Part shown: positions 1 to 7,994 of the stretch, piece after piece | Numbering within the stretch: the stretch's first letter is position 1 | How the letters are laid out: the number at the start of each line of letters is the position of its first letter | From: Candidatus Saccharimonadia bacterium | GTDB lineage: Bacteria > Patescibacteriota > Saccharimonadia > Saccharimonadales > Saccharimonadaceae | Direction of reading: 5' to 3' | Assembly: GCA_023259925.1 (NCBI GenBank) | Contig: JALRDS010000049.1 | Span: 1 to 35,609, forward strand | DNA length: 35,609 nucleotides | The notes under the pieces: generated by a model | Databases searched by the model: none | Told to the model about the DNA's origin: nothing | Seen by the model: the letters and a program-made list of their open reading frames with translations, nothing else | Translations under genes and position numbers: made by a program

Positions 1-10
1 CTTCCGATCT
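1..10. other. Illumina adapter remnant at contig edge
   Basis: The first ten bases are CTTCCGATCT, which equals the 3' end of the common Illumina TruSeq adapter. Read on the minus strand they give AGATCGGAAG, the usual read-through start. They sit exactly at the end of the window and would add the residues R-S-E to the truncated minus-strand gene. The match is seen directly. That it is an artefact is an inference, since a 10-base match has a small chance of being genuine. Confidence 0.8.
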
Positions 11-1645
11 GAAACTAAAGTCCCAGTCGGCATCTGTTTTCTTGTGTGGATTAAAGATGTTCTCAGGGTCGAAAATAGTCTTCACCTCTTTCATGTACCC
101 AAGCACTTCTTCACCATACATATCTTTCAGCCACGGGCCGCGCACCATACCGTCATTATGCTCACCACTTACACTACCCTCATACTTGAGCACCAAATTA
201 TTAACCTCTTTCATTGCTGGCTCTAGTTTTGCACGCTCTTTTGGATCTTCAATTTTCATCAGTGGAATAATATGGAAGTTGCCGTCGCCCATGTGGCCAG
301 CGATAGTTGCAAATAGTTTGTACTTTTTAATGATCTGGCGAATTTGCGGCAGAAACTCAGGTAAATGCTTTGGAGGCACAATTAAATCGTCAATAAACGG
401 AGCTGTGTGCTTATCCTTTACTTTACTGCGAAGCAGCTGAAAACTGTAGCGACGCATAATCCAGAACTTTTCACTCTTTCCTTCAGTAGGATCTTCTTCA
501 AAGCCATTAATTTCATATTTGGCTCGCTGCTTTCCAAGGTCTTTATGTAGTGCTTTAATCTTTTCACGAACCTCATCTTCAGAATTTCCATTAAACTCAA
601 CCATCAAGATGAGCTTAGGAATACCACGAAGGAGTTGTAAGCCGTCTGGAATTAGAGTGATGAGTAGATTTATGAATCGCTTAGGCCCAAGCAGTTTCAA
701 GAAACTCGGCATAAACTTAATTGAGAGCCATAGGGTTGCGTCATCGAAACTTTCAAAGGTTGCAGGTTTATGTTCTAGCACCTTTGGAATTAACTCACCA
801 AGCTTATTAATATCCTTCAAAAAGAGTACCAGTAGACCAGAGTGTTCACGCTTTGGTACCAAGTTAACCGTGCCTTCACTAATCAGGCCTAATGTTCCCT
901 GCGCACCTACAAATAACTTGGTTAAGTCAAAAATGCCCGTTTCCCGATTCCACACATTCCAAAGGTGGTAGCCAGTTGAGTCTTTGCTTACTTTTGGTGC
1001 TGCTGCTTGAATCTCGTCGTAGTGTGCTTCAAGCAACTCAAATGTTCGCTTATACAGATCACCCTCGAAATCACCTTGGCTCATCTTACGCACAAGTTCA
1101 GCTTTATCGATTGGCTTGATTGTATATTCGTTACCATCGGCTAGCACCACTTTAAGTTCAGTGACAAAATTATCAGTCTTGCCATATTCGAGTGATTTCT
1201 CACCACCAGAGTTATTGCTCATCATGCCGCCAACACTTGCTAGGTCACGCGATGCAGGATAGCTTGGCAATAAACTACCATGCTTCAATGTTTCAACTTC
1301 AAAGTCTTTATACATCATGCCAGGTTGTACGCGTGCATGATTACTATCAACTTCAATCATGGTGTTCATGTGCTGCGAAACGTCGAGTACGATAGACTGG
1401 CCAATTGCACCCCCGCTCATGTCGGTTCCACGAGACCGTGGGGTAATACTAAGATTAGGATTATCTTTTTTATTCTTCGCAACAAAGCCAACCACCGCCT
1501 TCAGGTCATCTGTATCTTTAGGAAACCCAACAACGTCTGGTTTTAATTCGAATAGGCTAGCATCGTGGCTATAGAACTCACGTGACTCTTCATCTGTTTT
1601 TAGTTCGCCCTTAAATATTTTCTCAAGTTCTTTTTGAATATCCAT
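2..1645 (-). CDS. FAD-binding oxidoreductase, GlcD/D-lactate dehydrogenase type (3' truncated)
   Basis: This minus-strand frame opens at ATG 1645 and stays open for about 548 codons to the window edge, so its C-terminus is missing. The N-terminal part has the PCMH-type FAD-binding signature (PRSRGTDMSGGAIG near residue 70, then SVGGMMSNNSGG). The C-terminal part has the FAD-oxidase C motifs GHMGDGNFH and SGEHNDGMVRGPW, close to the present end. The family oxidises 2-hydroxy acids such as D-lactate or glycolate using FAD, often at the membrane. The substrate cannot be told from sequence. The last three codons (R-S-E) derive from the adapter-like bases 1-10 and should be disregarded. It diverges from the HAD-like gene to its right. 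The family call is secure and the exact enzyme is not. Confidence 0.88.
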   Translation of the reverse strand, partial: MDIQKELEKIFKGELKTDEESREFYSHDASLFELKPDVVGFPKDTDDLKAVVGFVAKNKKDNPNLSITPRSRGTDMSGGAIGQSIVLDVSQHMNTMIEVDSNHARVQPGMMYKDFEVETLKHGSLLPSYPASRDLASVGGMMSNNSGGEKSLEYGKTDNFVTELKVVLADGNEYTIKPIDKAELVRKMSQGDFEGDLYKRTFELLEAHYDEIQAAAPKVSKDSTGYHLWNVWNRETGIFDLTKLFVGAQGTLGLISEGTVNLVPKREHSGLLVLFLKDINKLGELIPKVLEHKPATFESFDDATLWLSIKFMPSFLKLLGPKRFINLLITLIPDGLQLLRGIPKLILMVEFNGNSEDEVREKIKALHKDLGKQRAKYEINGFEEDPTEGKSEKFWIMRRYSFQLLRSKVKDKHTAPFIDDLIVPPKHLPEFLPQIRQIIKKYKLFATIAGHMGDGNFHIIPLMKIEDPKERAKLEPAMKEVNNLVLKYEGSVSGEHNDGMVRGPWLKDMYGEEVLGYMKEVKTIFDPENIFNPHKKTDADWDFSFRSE

Positions 1646-1711
1646 ATTACCCTTATGGTAATAAATCTACATAGTATTAACAAGTAGCTACTCAGATGGG
1701 AGCAGCCAGCA

Positions 1712-1720
1712 TGATACTAT
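1712..1720 (+). promoter_or_regulatory. Extended -10 promoter for HAD-like gene
   Basis: TGATACTAT fits the extended -10 pattern TGn-TACTAT and ends 8 nt before ATG 1729, so transcription would begin at or next to the start codon. It lies inside the reading frame if translation began at ATG 1696 or 1711, which argues for the 1729 start. No convincing -35 was seen. Confidence 0.5.
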
Positions 1721-1728
1721 TAGTACCA

Positions 1729-2370
1729 ATGAGTAATGCAGTAGTACTTGACTGGGACGGCGTTATTTTCTGCGACGACTTGTATAGGGAAGACTTATTT
1801 GGGATGCTTGCACAATACGTGCCGTCTAGCGAGGTTACTGGGCTATATCAAGAAACGAAAGACTCCAATGGCTTTAACGACATAGCACTTGCAACAGCCG
1901 TGGCACAGCGCGCAGGAGTGAACCCTGAAGAAATAATCAATGCAAGTAACGAGATACTAAGCCGTACTGCAACTAACTATCTTTTTCCTGATGCTATCGA
2001 ATTTATACACCAGGCGCACAAAGCCGGTATACCCCTGCATGTTCTGACGGCAGGCAGCAAACGTATTCAGTCTCATAAAATTAGCTATAGCAATTTGCAG
2101 CAATTCTTTGCCAGCGTCACAGTTGTTCCAGCGCACTCCACAGAACAAGCCAAGCAGCAGGCGCTTGAATCCATGGCAAAAAACTATACAGCAACTCTGT
2201 TTTTTGATGATCGACTCGCCACAATCGTACATCTTCATTCTTTATTAGGCACCAACAATGCTATCACCCCGGTATATGTCAATCGAATACAGACACAGGT
2301 ACATGACTCGCACAAACAAGTAGAAGAACTGAGTGTTCAATGGGTCATTAGTCATTTTGCTTACGGTTAA
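1729..2370 (+). CDS. HAD-like hydrolase
   Basis: A 213-residue protein of the haloacid dehalogenase superfamily, mostly phosphatases that use an aspartyl-phosphate intermediate. Motif I is LDWDGV with the catalytic pair D8 and D10. Motif II is LTAGS in the middle, a following KRIQSHK segment could supply the motif III lysine, and motif IV is the FFDDR stretch. An in-frame ATG at 1696 would give 224 aa, but ATG 1729 puts motif I at the usual distance from the N-terminus and follows a -10 box by 8 nt. The six-hairpin gene begins 21 nt after its stop. The cap region is short and does not identify a substrate. It could be a phosphatase of a sugar phosphate or nucleotide. Confidence 0.8.
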   Translation: MSNAVVLDWDGVIFCDDLYREDLFGMLAQYVPSSEVTGLYQETKDSNGFNDIALATAVAQRAGVNPEEIINASNEILSRTATNYLFPDAIEFIHQAHKAGIPLHVLTAGSKRIQSHKISYSNLQQFFASVTVVPAHSTEQAKQQALESMAKNYTATLFFDDRLATIVHLHSLLGTNNAITPVYVNRIQTQVHDSHKQVEELSVQWVISHFAYG

Positions 2371-2376
2371 ATAGTG

Positions 2377-2382
2377 TATACT
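2377..2382 (+). promoter_or_regulatory. -10 box before the six-hairpin gene
   Basis: TATACT lies 9 nt upstream of ATG 2392 and just past the HAD stop codon. The layout matches the other leaderless starts in this window. It overlaps the frame beginning at GTG 2374, which makes that upstream start unlikely. Confidence 0.45.
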
Positions 2383-2391
2383 CAAAAGCAA

Positions 2392-3528
2392 ATGGCAACA
2401 CCTTTGCACTATATGATTCGCTACAGCGGTCGCGTACTTGGCACCCTAAGGGCTGAGTGGCGTGAGTTACACGGCCGTTATTTCGGCACCATCGAACGGT
2501 TTGATGGCAATGCTGTGGAGATTTGTGAACAAATATCTGCACGACTATGGACCGGGGACTTTTATAAAACGAGCCTTGGACATTTTGATTTTTTTTGGAT
2601 GCGTGATTTTGGTACCGTTGCTGAATCGCTCACTCGTATTGGTCAGGGCGAACGAGTCCGTCACACATTAAAATGGGCATTAAAGCATTGGCGGCGTTCA
2701 GCAGGAGTTACCACGTGTGTCGACAAATATGGTAATTGCTTCAACGCTCCAATGCATGCCGTTGATACACTTCCCTGGCTCCTGCACAGCTTGGTCGTAT
2801 CTGACTATAGGCTCAATAAGCAGGAACGTACGTTTCTTGAACGTGAGCTAAAAAAATATTGCAAAAAATATCTCGATACCACCGGGCATATTCGGCCAAT
2901 TAAATTCGCTGAACAACGCGATGCAGTTATATACGACCGTAGCGCGTATGCCGTGAGCCTAGTTGGCCGTATGGCGTGGTGCGTAAAAGAATTAGAACTT
3001 GATAACTTTCCATACTACATCGGAAAATACCAAGACGAACTGATTACACGCTACTGGAACGGTGAATATTTTAACGCAGACCGAACGACTGATGCCTTCA
3101 GTGCCGAATGTGCGCTATTTCCTTTTTTCCTAGGAGTCATTGAAGACAAAGCGATGGCAAACGCAACATTTGACTATATTACCAACCACAACTACGATGA
3201 CCCTTTTCCAATGATCTATACTAAGCAACCTGCCGCATTCCGCTACCACTGGTGGATGACCGCACCATTTATGCCGCAATATGAAGGCAATACGCTATGG
3301 AGCTGGCATGGTATGTTCTACCTTCATTCCCTTCGAAGGTTTAGTCGCCCTGAGTTTAAAAAACAGCGTGAACGATTTGCCAAAGGTATGATCGAGCAGC
3401 ACAAAACCTTCCCAGAAATGCTCAACAAGGACGGTAGCTGGTATTATGCACCTGTCTATCGCGGCGACCCTGGTATGGTGTGGGCAGCGATGTATATCGA
3501 CCTGGCTCAGCTTGAGCACGCCAGTTGA
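2392..3528 (+). CDS. Six-hairpin glycosidase-like protein (copy 1)
   Basis: About 378 residues. The spacing of aromatic and acidic motifs resembles (alpha/alpha)6-barrel glycosidases such as glucoamylase (GH15) and glycogen-debranching relatives. Landmarks are HFDFFWMRDFGT near residue 65, HAVDTLPWLLHSL near 125, and EGNTLWSWHGM followed by FPEMLNKDGSW towards the end. These line up in order with the protein at 32053-33513, so the two are paralogues. There is no signal peptide, so it is probably cytoplasmic. The frame can be opened at GTG 2374, but ATG 2392 follows the -10 box better. The link to glycan or trehalose/glycogen breakdown is an inference from fold, and I cannot assign the catalytic acid or base with certainty. 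Confidence 0.65.
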   Translation: MATPLHYMIRYSGRVLGTLRAEWRELHGRYFGTIERFDGNAVEICEQISARLWTGDFYKTSLGHFDFFWMRDFGTVAESLTRIGQGERVRHTLKWALKHWRRSAGVTTCVDKYGNCFNAPMHAVDTLPWLLHSLVVSDYRLNKQERTFLERELKKYCKKYLDTTGHIRPIKFAEQRDAVIYDRSAYAVSLVGRMAWCVKELELDNFPYYIGKYQDELITRYWNGEYFNADRTTDAFSAECALFPFFLGVIEDKAMANATFDYITNHNYDDPFPMIYTKQPAAFRYHWWMTAPFMPQYEGNTLWSWHGMFYLHSLRRFSRPEFKKQRERFAKGMIEQHKTFPEMLNKDGSWYYAPVYRGDPGMVWAAMYIDLAQLEHAS

Positions 3529-3553
3529 CAAAATAGGTTTATTTTGCTATAGT
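3525..3553 (+). promoter_or_regulatory. Sigma70-type promoter (TTGACA-17-TATAGT)
   Basis: A consensus -35 TTGACA (3525-3530) is followed after 17 nt by TATAGT (3548-3553), which carries the extended TGC just upstream. The -35 overlaps the stop codon of the preceding gene. Transcription should start near 3560, giving a leader of about 33 nt before the small membrane protein. This is the best consensus promoter in the window. Confidence 0.8.
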
Positions 3554-3592
3554 ATATCGGTAAGTCTTCCTCTACCTAAGGAGTTGAGGACA

Positions 3593-3892
3593 TTGCTCCT
3601 CATTGTGTCGTACATTATGGCCAACCTCGCCGTCGGTTCCGCATGGGTCACCGCCACCTTACTAGGCAGAGCGTTCGCACCCTCGTCGCATTCCCAGATG
3701 GTGGGCAACCTAACGGGTCTAGCTAGCTTCCCGTTTCTCGCGATCTGCGCATACATTTGGATAAGCCATCTTGCTGCGTGGCACGCATTCGTAGGTACGG
3801 CCGGCTTATTTGTAGCCGTATGTATGTGCTCTGTTATCGGCGAAAAGCATGGCTACAACAAGTGGAAGTCCGAAAACTTCTTTTCGCAATGA
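3593..3892 (+). CDS. Small hydrophobic membrane protein
   Basis: A 99-residue protein with about three hydrophobic helices: an N-terminal one, FPFLAICAYIWISHLAAW, and FVGTAGLFVAVCMCSVIG. It ends in a polar GEKHGYNKWK tail. The start is inferred. AAGGAG at 3578-3583 lies 9 nt before TTG 3593, while the next in-frame ATG (3617) has no ribosome-binding site. The open frame reaches back to 3446 but that part lies upstream of the strong promoter. It has its own promoter and terminator, so it is a single-gene unit. I do not recognise a family. The strong promoter suggests high expression. Confidence 0.6.
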   Translation: MLLIVSYIMANLAVGSAWVTATLLGRAFAPSSHSQMVGNLTGLASFPFLAICAYIWISHLAAWHAFVGTAGLFVAVCMCSVIGEKHGYNKWKSENFFSQ

Positions 3893-3894
3893 GG

Positions 3895-3930
3895 AGTGGC
3901 CCCAATACACCTGGGGCCACTTTCATTTTA
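3895..3930 (+). terminator. Rho-independent terminator
   Basis: A perfect 9-bp stem (AGTGGCCCC at 3895-3903 with GGGGCCACT at 3913-3921) and a 9-nt loop are followed by a T-rich tail. It begins 3 nt after the small membrane protein's stop. The opposite orientation lacks a T-run, so it serves the plus strand. Confidence 0.85.
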
Positions 3931-3954
3931 CAGACATCATGTCCGCTAGAGACA

Positions 3955-5868
3955 TTACTTGCTTTTTTCTGTATCTTTTTCTTCTACAACTTCGCCCTCA
4001 ACTGGTTCATCTTTGCCCGGCTTCGCTTCGCCTTCTTCAGATGCAGGTGCTTCATCCTTGGCGGCCGCTTCGTACAGCTTGGCGCCGATTGGCATAATTT
4101 TGTCATTCAATGCTTTTGCAGCAGCTTCGAGCGCGTCTTTATCTGCAGAGTCGTCTTTTTGCACTTTTTCAGCTTCTTCAACTGCAGATTCAATTTCTTT
4201 TTTATCTTCATCAGAAATCTTATCTTTGTGCTCGTCTGGCAGCTTCTTAGCTTGATAAATTGCGTTCTCGAGTTGGTTGCGCACATCTACCGCTTCACGC
4301 TTCCTCTTATCTTCATCGGCATGTGCTTCAGCTTCTTTTTGCGCTTTCTCAATGTCTTCTTTACTCATATTGCCACTATCTTGAATAGTAACAGAGTTTT
4401 CTTTACCAGTACCCTTATCTTTAGCGGTCACATTCAAAATTCCATTAGCGTCAAGACTGAAGGTTACTTCAATTTGCGGCACACCACGCGGTGCAGGTGC
4501 AATACCGTCTAGAATAAAACGACCGAGCGATTTGTTATCGTTGGCGAATTCGCGCTCACCTTGCAGTACATGAATTTCAACTTGCGGCTGATTATCAGCA
4601 GCGGTACTGAACGTTTCGCTTTTACTCGTAGGAATAGTGGTATTTCGTTCAATCAGCTTCGTTGTTACACCGCCCATAGTCTCAATACCAAGACTCAGCG
4701 GAGTCACGTCAAGCAGCAACACGTCTTTAACGTCACCCTGCAATACACCACCCTGAATCGCCGCACCAATTGCTACTACTTCGTCTGGGTTTACACCTTT
4801 TAGCGGGTCTTTACCAAAGATTGCTTTTACTTTTTCAACCACTGCAGGCATACGGGTCATACCACCTACTAGCACCACTTCGTCAATGTCACTAGCCTTT
4901 ACATCTGCGTCTTTCAGTGCCTTTTCTACTGGCTCTGCTAAGCGTTCAATCAAATCTTTTACTAATTCTTCAAGCTTGCTCTTTGTAAGCGTGTATTCGA
5001 AATGCTTTGGACCATCAGCATCAGCCGTAATGAATGGTAGATTAATCTCGTACTGCGAAGTGCTTGAAAGTTCCTTCTTAGCCTTTTCAGCTTCGTCTTT
5101 AAGACGCTGCATAGCAGCCTTATCGCTCTTAAGGTCAACGCCTTCTTCGTTTTTGAATACTTCAAGGAAATGGTTAACGATACGGTTGTCGAAGTCTTCA
5201 CCGCCCAAGTGGGTATCACCGTTGGTAGAACGCACTTCAAATACGCCGTCACCGAGTTCTAGGATTGATACGTCGAAGGTACCACCACCAAGGTCGAACA
5301 CGGCAATTTTTTCATCTTTTTTGCTTTCGAGCCCGTAAGCCAAGGCGGCTGCAGTTGGTTCGTTAATAATACGCTTCACTTCAAGGCCAGCAATTTTACC
5401 AGCGTCTTTCGTTGCTTGGCGCTGGGAATCATCAAAGTACGCTGGTACAGTAATAACCGCTTCGGTTACCTTTTCACCCAAGAACGCTTCGGCGTCAGCT
5501 TTAATTTTCGTAAGAATCATGGCAGAAACTTCTTCTGGAGTGTAATCCTTACCACCCATTTTTACCGCTACACCATCGCCTTTTTTAACGATCTCGTATG
5601 GCATAATGTCGTGATCTTTTTGCACTTCATCATCAGTAAACTTACGACCAATGAGTCGCTTCACGCCATAAATTGTATCTTTAGCGTTGGTAACACGTTG
5701 ACGTTGAGCAACTTGCCCAACAAGACGCTCACCTTTTTTATTGATAGCTACAACACTTGGCGTTGTTCGATTACCTTCAGCATTAGCAATAACTTCTGGC
5801 TTACCTGCAACCATATAAGCAAATGCGCTGTTTGTTGTACCAAGATCGATGCCAATAATTTTACCCAT
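3955..5868 (-). CDS. dnaK: Molecular chaperone DnaK (Hsp70)
   Basis: A full-length 637-residue Hsp70, the ATP-driven cytoplasmic chaperone that works with DnaJ and GrpE. The ATPase domain shows GIDLGTTNS at the N-terminus, AVFDLGGGTFDVSIL near residue 190 and the VLVGGMTRMP motif near 330. The substrate-binding domain carries DVTPLSLGIET and the usual beta-sandwich. The C-terminus is an acidic Glu/Lys-rich tail without the EEVD-type ending of eukaryotic forms. The start is supported by an AAAGGGG ribosome-binding site about 9 nt upstream. The gene stands alone. grpE and hrcA lie 4 kb away and no dnaJ is present in the window. A CIRCE operator over its promoter indicates control by HrcA. Confidence 0.98.
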   Translation of the reverse strand: MGKIIGIDLGTTNSAFAYMVAGKPEVIANAEGNRTTPSVVAINKKGERLVGQVAQRQRVTNAKDTIYGVKRLIGRKFTDDEVQKDHDIMPYEIVKKGDGVAVKMGGKDYTPEEVSAMILTKIKADAEAFLGEKVTEAVITVPAYFDDSQRQATKDAGKIAGLEVKRIINEPTAAALAYGLESKKDEKIAVFDLGGGTFDVSILELGDGVFEVRSTNGDTHLGGEDFDNRIVNHFLEVFKNEEGVDLKSDKAAMQRLKDEAEKAKKELSSTSQYEINLPFITADADGPKHFEYTLTKSKLEELVKDLIERLAEPVEKALKDADVKASDIDEVVLVGGMTRMPAVVEKVKAIFGKDPLKGVNPDEVVAIGAAIQGGVLQGDVKDVLLLDVTPLSLGIETMGGVTTKLIERNTTIPTSKSETFSTAADNQPQVEIHVLQGEREFANDNKSLGRFILDGIAPAPRGVPQIEVTFSLDANGILNVTAKDKGTGKENSVTIQDSGNMSKEDIEKAQKEAEAHADEDKRKREAVDVRNQLENAIYQAKKLPDEHKDKISDEDKKEIESAVEEAEKVQKDDSADKDALEAAAKALNDKIMPIGAKLYEAAAKDEAPASEEGEAKPGKDEPVEGEVVEEKDTEKSK

Positions 5869-5921
5869 TGTAGTAGTCCCCTTTCATGAGCTAGAAATAA
5901 GAGTTTTAATCTATATCTATT

Positions 5922-5948
5922 TTAGCACTCCACGCAGTACAGTGCCAA
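5922..5948. promoter_or_regulatory. Second, degenerate CIRCE-like element
   Basis: TTAGCACTC, a 9-nt spacer and CAGTGCCAA. The left arm is perfect and the right arm matches 7 of 9 positions of the consensus GAGTGCTAA. It lies in the dnaK leader, downstream of the predicted transcription start, with its centre 48 nt from that of the perfect element. Confidence 0.6.
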
Positions 5949-5958
5949 AACTATTTCT

Positions 5959-5987
5959 AGTGTAAATAATTAGCACTCATGTGTCAA
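5959..5987 (-). promoter_or_regulatory. dnaK promoter
   Basis: On the minus strand TTGACA (5982-5987) is followed after 17 nt by TACACT (5959-5964). The -35 lies in the central spacer of the perfect CIRCE, so HrcA binding would block polymerase. The predicted leader is about 80 nt and ends in an AAAGGGG ribosome-binding site. Confidence 0.7.
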
Positions 5988-5996
5988 GAGTGCTAA
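5970..5996. promoter_or_regulatory. CIRCE operator (perfect)
   Basis: TTAGCACTC-N9-GAGTGCTAA matches the CIRCE consensus at all 18 arm positions. The symmetry extends to 15 bp per arm (5964-5978 and 5988-6002). CIRCE is the known binding site of HrcA, which is encoded at 10427-11131. Confidence 0.96.
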
Positions 5997-6016
5997 TTAT
6001 TTATGAAGAGCAGATA

Positions 6017-6394
6017 CTACTTAATACTCTTTAGCCATGTTTCGGCTTTCTCTTTGGACTGAAAAAACTTATATTGCTCGCTATGCCCCGACAGGCGAAT
6101 CATAAAGTTAACCACAGTCTGAAGAGCTACGTTCTTACTCATGCCGGTTATTGCAGTAGGGACAGAGCCATTTTTCATAGAATCAGTCGCTACTTTACGT
6201 GCTTCGGTGTCGTACCCCTGATTATCGCTCAGATCAACGAGACAAACCGGACGTTGTCCTTCGGCCTCTATTGCTTTAACTTCCTCTTGAAATTTTGCTA
6301 TTGCGAGCTTTATATCACGTGCGTCAGGCCTGCCATGGGATACTATGTAAATGATATTTCCTTTTGGATATACTTCTGTGCCTACGGGTGTCAT
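6017..6394 (-). CDS. SpoIIAA/STAS-like small protein
   Basis: A 125-residue cytoplasmic protein with an alternating beta/alpha layout: NIIYIVSHG, then helix, then VCLVDLSD, then helix, then TAITGMSKN. This resembles the STAS/SpoIIAA-like fold. The PVCLVDLSD strand-end and the ending FFQSKEKAETWLKSIK are typical of short one-domain members, which often have regulatory or lipid-binding roles. The start is taken at ATG 6394, not the ATG 24 nt further upstream, because an extended -10 box ends 6 nt before it. No partner is evident. It lies between the dnaK promoter and the pilin operon. The fold is likely and the function unknown. Confidence 0.55.
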   Translation of the reverse strand: MTPVGTEVYPKGNIIYIVSHGRPDARDIKLAIAKFQEEVKAIEAEGQRPVCLVDLSDNQGYDTEARKVATDSMKNGSVPTAITGMSKNVALQTVVNFMIRLSGHSEQYKFFQSKEKAETWLKSIK

Positions 6395-6400
6395 AGCCGA

Positions 6401-6409
6401 AGTATAGCA
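6401..6409 (-). promoter_or_regulatory. Extended -10, leaderless promoter
   Basis: On the minus strand TGCTATACT ends 6 nt before ATG 6394. The transcript should begin at the start codon itself. Confidence 0.65.
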
Positions 6410-6464
6410 CAAAAGCAATTTCGGACTCTGAACCCATACTGAGAGGCCAGCAAAAGGCTCCGCG

Positions 6465-6962
6465 TTATAGTCCAGCTCCGTTTGAAGACCATAGCCCCCA
6501 GCCGCGTCGATTACCGTTGCTGTCTTGTCTGTAGTCTAAATTAGCGTTCGCTAGCTCCACCGATGGCAGCGGCCCAGTTGGCACTAAACGAATTATTTTA
6601 TATGCAGTACCATATGCACTCCAACAGTATGCATAGTATCCACCAATGCCATCATCGGGGATGCGCGGGATACTTGAAATATAGGTTGGGGCAAGACCTG
6701 GGATATTCAACGTATTGGTCGGCCCAGCCGTTGTATTTGAGCTTGTAGTGCCGCTATAGGGATAATGACCGTTTTCTGCGTAATACAGCTGCAGAGCTTT
6801 ATTAATTGTCGCTATATCTTGCTGCATAACACTGTAGCGCGCTCTTTGTTGTATCCCGTTATACGCAACAACAGAAATTGCCGCCAATATAGCTATGACC
6901 ACAATTACTATCAATAGTTCTACGATTGTGAAACCTTTATTCATATTCTTACGAATAGTCAT
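6465..6962 (-). CDS. Type IV prepilin-like protein
   Basis: About 165 residues. A short positive leader ends in KG and is followed by FTIVELLIVIVVIAILA, the class III prepilin signal cut by PilD between G and F, with Glu at mature position 5. An N-terminal hydrophobic helix of about 25 residues precedes a globular part rich in Gly, Ser, Tyr and Trp. The start may be ATG 6962 or ATG 6944, and both leave a proper leader. It is the third gene of a three-prepilin operon, starting a few bases after the previous stop. It is probably a pilin or pseudopilin subunit of a cell-surface fibre. Confidence 0.85.
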   Translation of the reverse strand: MTIRKNMNKGFTIVELLIVIVVIAILAAISVVAYNGIQQRARYSVMQQDIATINKALQLYYAENGHYPYSGTTSSNTTAGPTNTLNIPGLAPTYISSIPRIPDDGIGGYYAYCWSAYGTAYKIIRLVPTGPLPSVELANANLDYRQDSNGNRRGWGLWSSNGAGL

Positions 6963-6966
6963 AGCA

Positions 6967-7434
6967 CTAGTTCGCCCAACTAGCCCAGGTTGAGCTTGCG
7001 TTATCGTACCCAAGACTGCCGCCGTTTGACCACGTTTCACTTAAGAAGTCACACGTTGTTTGGCCGTATAGCGTAGAGCTGTGCTGTGACACAGCCCCAT
7101 CGACGTATTTGTACTGCCGCCCGGATTTCGAGCGTGCACTAAGAGCAAACCTGTTTGTTGACTCGTTGCGACAATAATATAGATTATTTTGGTCGACTTT
7201 ATAAGAGCCTTTGCTAACAGTAAGACCCATTGCCTGTGTGGGCGCTACTACAACACCACTTACAACTGCTTGTGCTGCCATTTTTTTACCTAGATTCGAT
7301 AAATCGGACTGTACAGCTGTGTCATTCGCTCTATCTTGAATACCATTGTATGCAACGATAGAAATACTTGCTAAAATTGCGATCACCACAATGACAATTA
7401 ACAACTCAACGATAGTAAACCCTTGATTCTTCAT
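6967..7434 (-). CDS. Type IV prepilin-like protein
   Basis: 155 residues with the minimal leader MKNQG followed by the FTIVELL prepilin cut site and a long N-terminal helix ending in YNGIQDRA. The globular part carries two Cys (YYCRNES and TTCDFLS) that could form a C-terminal disulfide. Its start codon overlaps the preceding stop by one base (TAATG), so the genes are translationally coupled. It is the middle gene of the operon. No assembly ATPase, platform protein or peptidase is encoded in this window. Confidence 0.88.
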   Translation of the reverse strand: MKNQGFTIVELLIVIVVIAILASISIVAYNGIQDRANDTAVQSDLSNLGKKMAAQAVVSGVVVAPTQAMGLTVSKGSYKVDQNNLYYCRNESTNRFALSARSKSGRQYKYVDGAVSQHSSTLYGQTTCDFLSETWSNGGSLGYDNASSTWASWAN

Positions 7435-7946
7435 TAGTTTAACTTCACGTAATAGTTCATACCATACGACGTATCCCAGCTAGCCGCACCAGAACACGTT
7501 CCATCAACGTCAGAGCTAGTTTGCGGCAGCGTCTCAAGATGGGCGTAATAAAATGTACCAGCCCCACAGCTATACTTCATATATGCAAAACACCCCACTC
7601 CACTACAAGAAGTCAATCCACTCGGATCACGCAGCTCCTTTGATAAGTAGCCGCCAGAAAGCAGGCATGTATTGATTGGGACGTATGGCCCTGTGCCGTC
7701 ATAGTCATTTGCCAACCAACCACTACCACTACCATTTCCGCAATTAAGTTCAGCGTAATCTCCCTTGTCAACAGAATATAATTTTGTGGCATTCGATAGT
7801 TGCGATAAGTCTGACTTACGGGCCGTATCCCTAGCCCTCGACTGAATGCCGTTATAGGCAACAATAGAAATACTCGCTAAGATTGCGATCACCACAATAA
7901 CAATCAGCAGCTCAACAATCGTAAAACCGTTTATGGTTTTTCTCAT
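7434..7946 (-). CDS. Type IV prepilin-like protein, cysteine-rich
   Basis: 170 residues from ATG 7946, giving leader MRKTING before FTIVELL. An ATG 21 nt upstream is open but lies before the -10 box. The globular part has six cysteines (for example LTSCSGVGCF), which suggests disulfide bonds in the exported domain. It is the first gene of the three-pilin operon and carries the operon's promoter. The N-terminal 40 residues are almost the same as in the other four prepilins of the window, while the rest is unrelated, as expected for minor pilins with different surface roles. Confidence 0.88.
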   Translation of the reverse strand: MRKTINGFTIVELLIVIVVIAILASISIVAYNGIQSRARDTARKSDLSQLSNATKLYSVDKGDYAELNCGNGSGSGWLANDYDGTGPYVPINTCLLSGGYLSKELRDPSGLTSCSGVGCFAYMKYSCGAGTFYYAHLETLPQTSSDVDGTCSGAASWDTSYGMNYYVKLN

Positions 7947-7952
7947 ATACAA

Positions 7953-7961
7953 ATTGTAGCA
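7953..7961 (-). promoter_or_regulatory. Extended -10, pilin operon promoter
   Basis: On the minus strand TGCTACAAT ends 6 nt before ATG 7946. This fixes the start of the first pilin and implies a leaderless operon mRNA. Confidence 0.65.
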
Positions 7962-7994
7962 CAGCACATACAGTCGCGCTGAAGTGGCAGAATA

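Noticed and set aside
42..1574. Several plus-strand frames opposite the FAD oxidoreductase
   Set aside because: The minus-strand frame carries clear FAD-oxidase motifs over its full length, and the plus frames look random.
3757..4512. Long plus-strand open frame of 251 codons facing dnaK
   Set aside because: It lies mostly antisense to the well-supported dnaK and its codons mirror dnaK. It has no ribosome-binding site and an unlikely Phe/Cys-rich composition.
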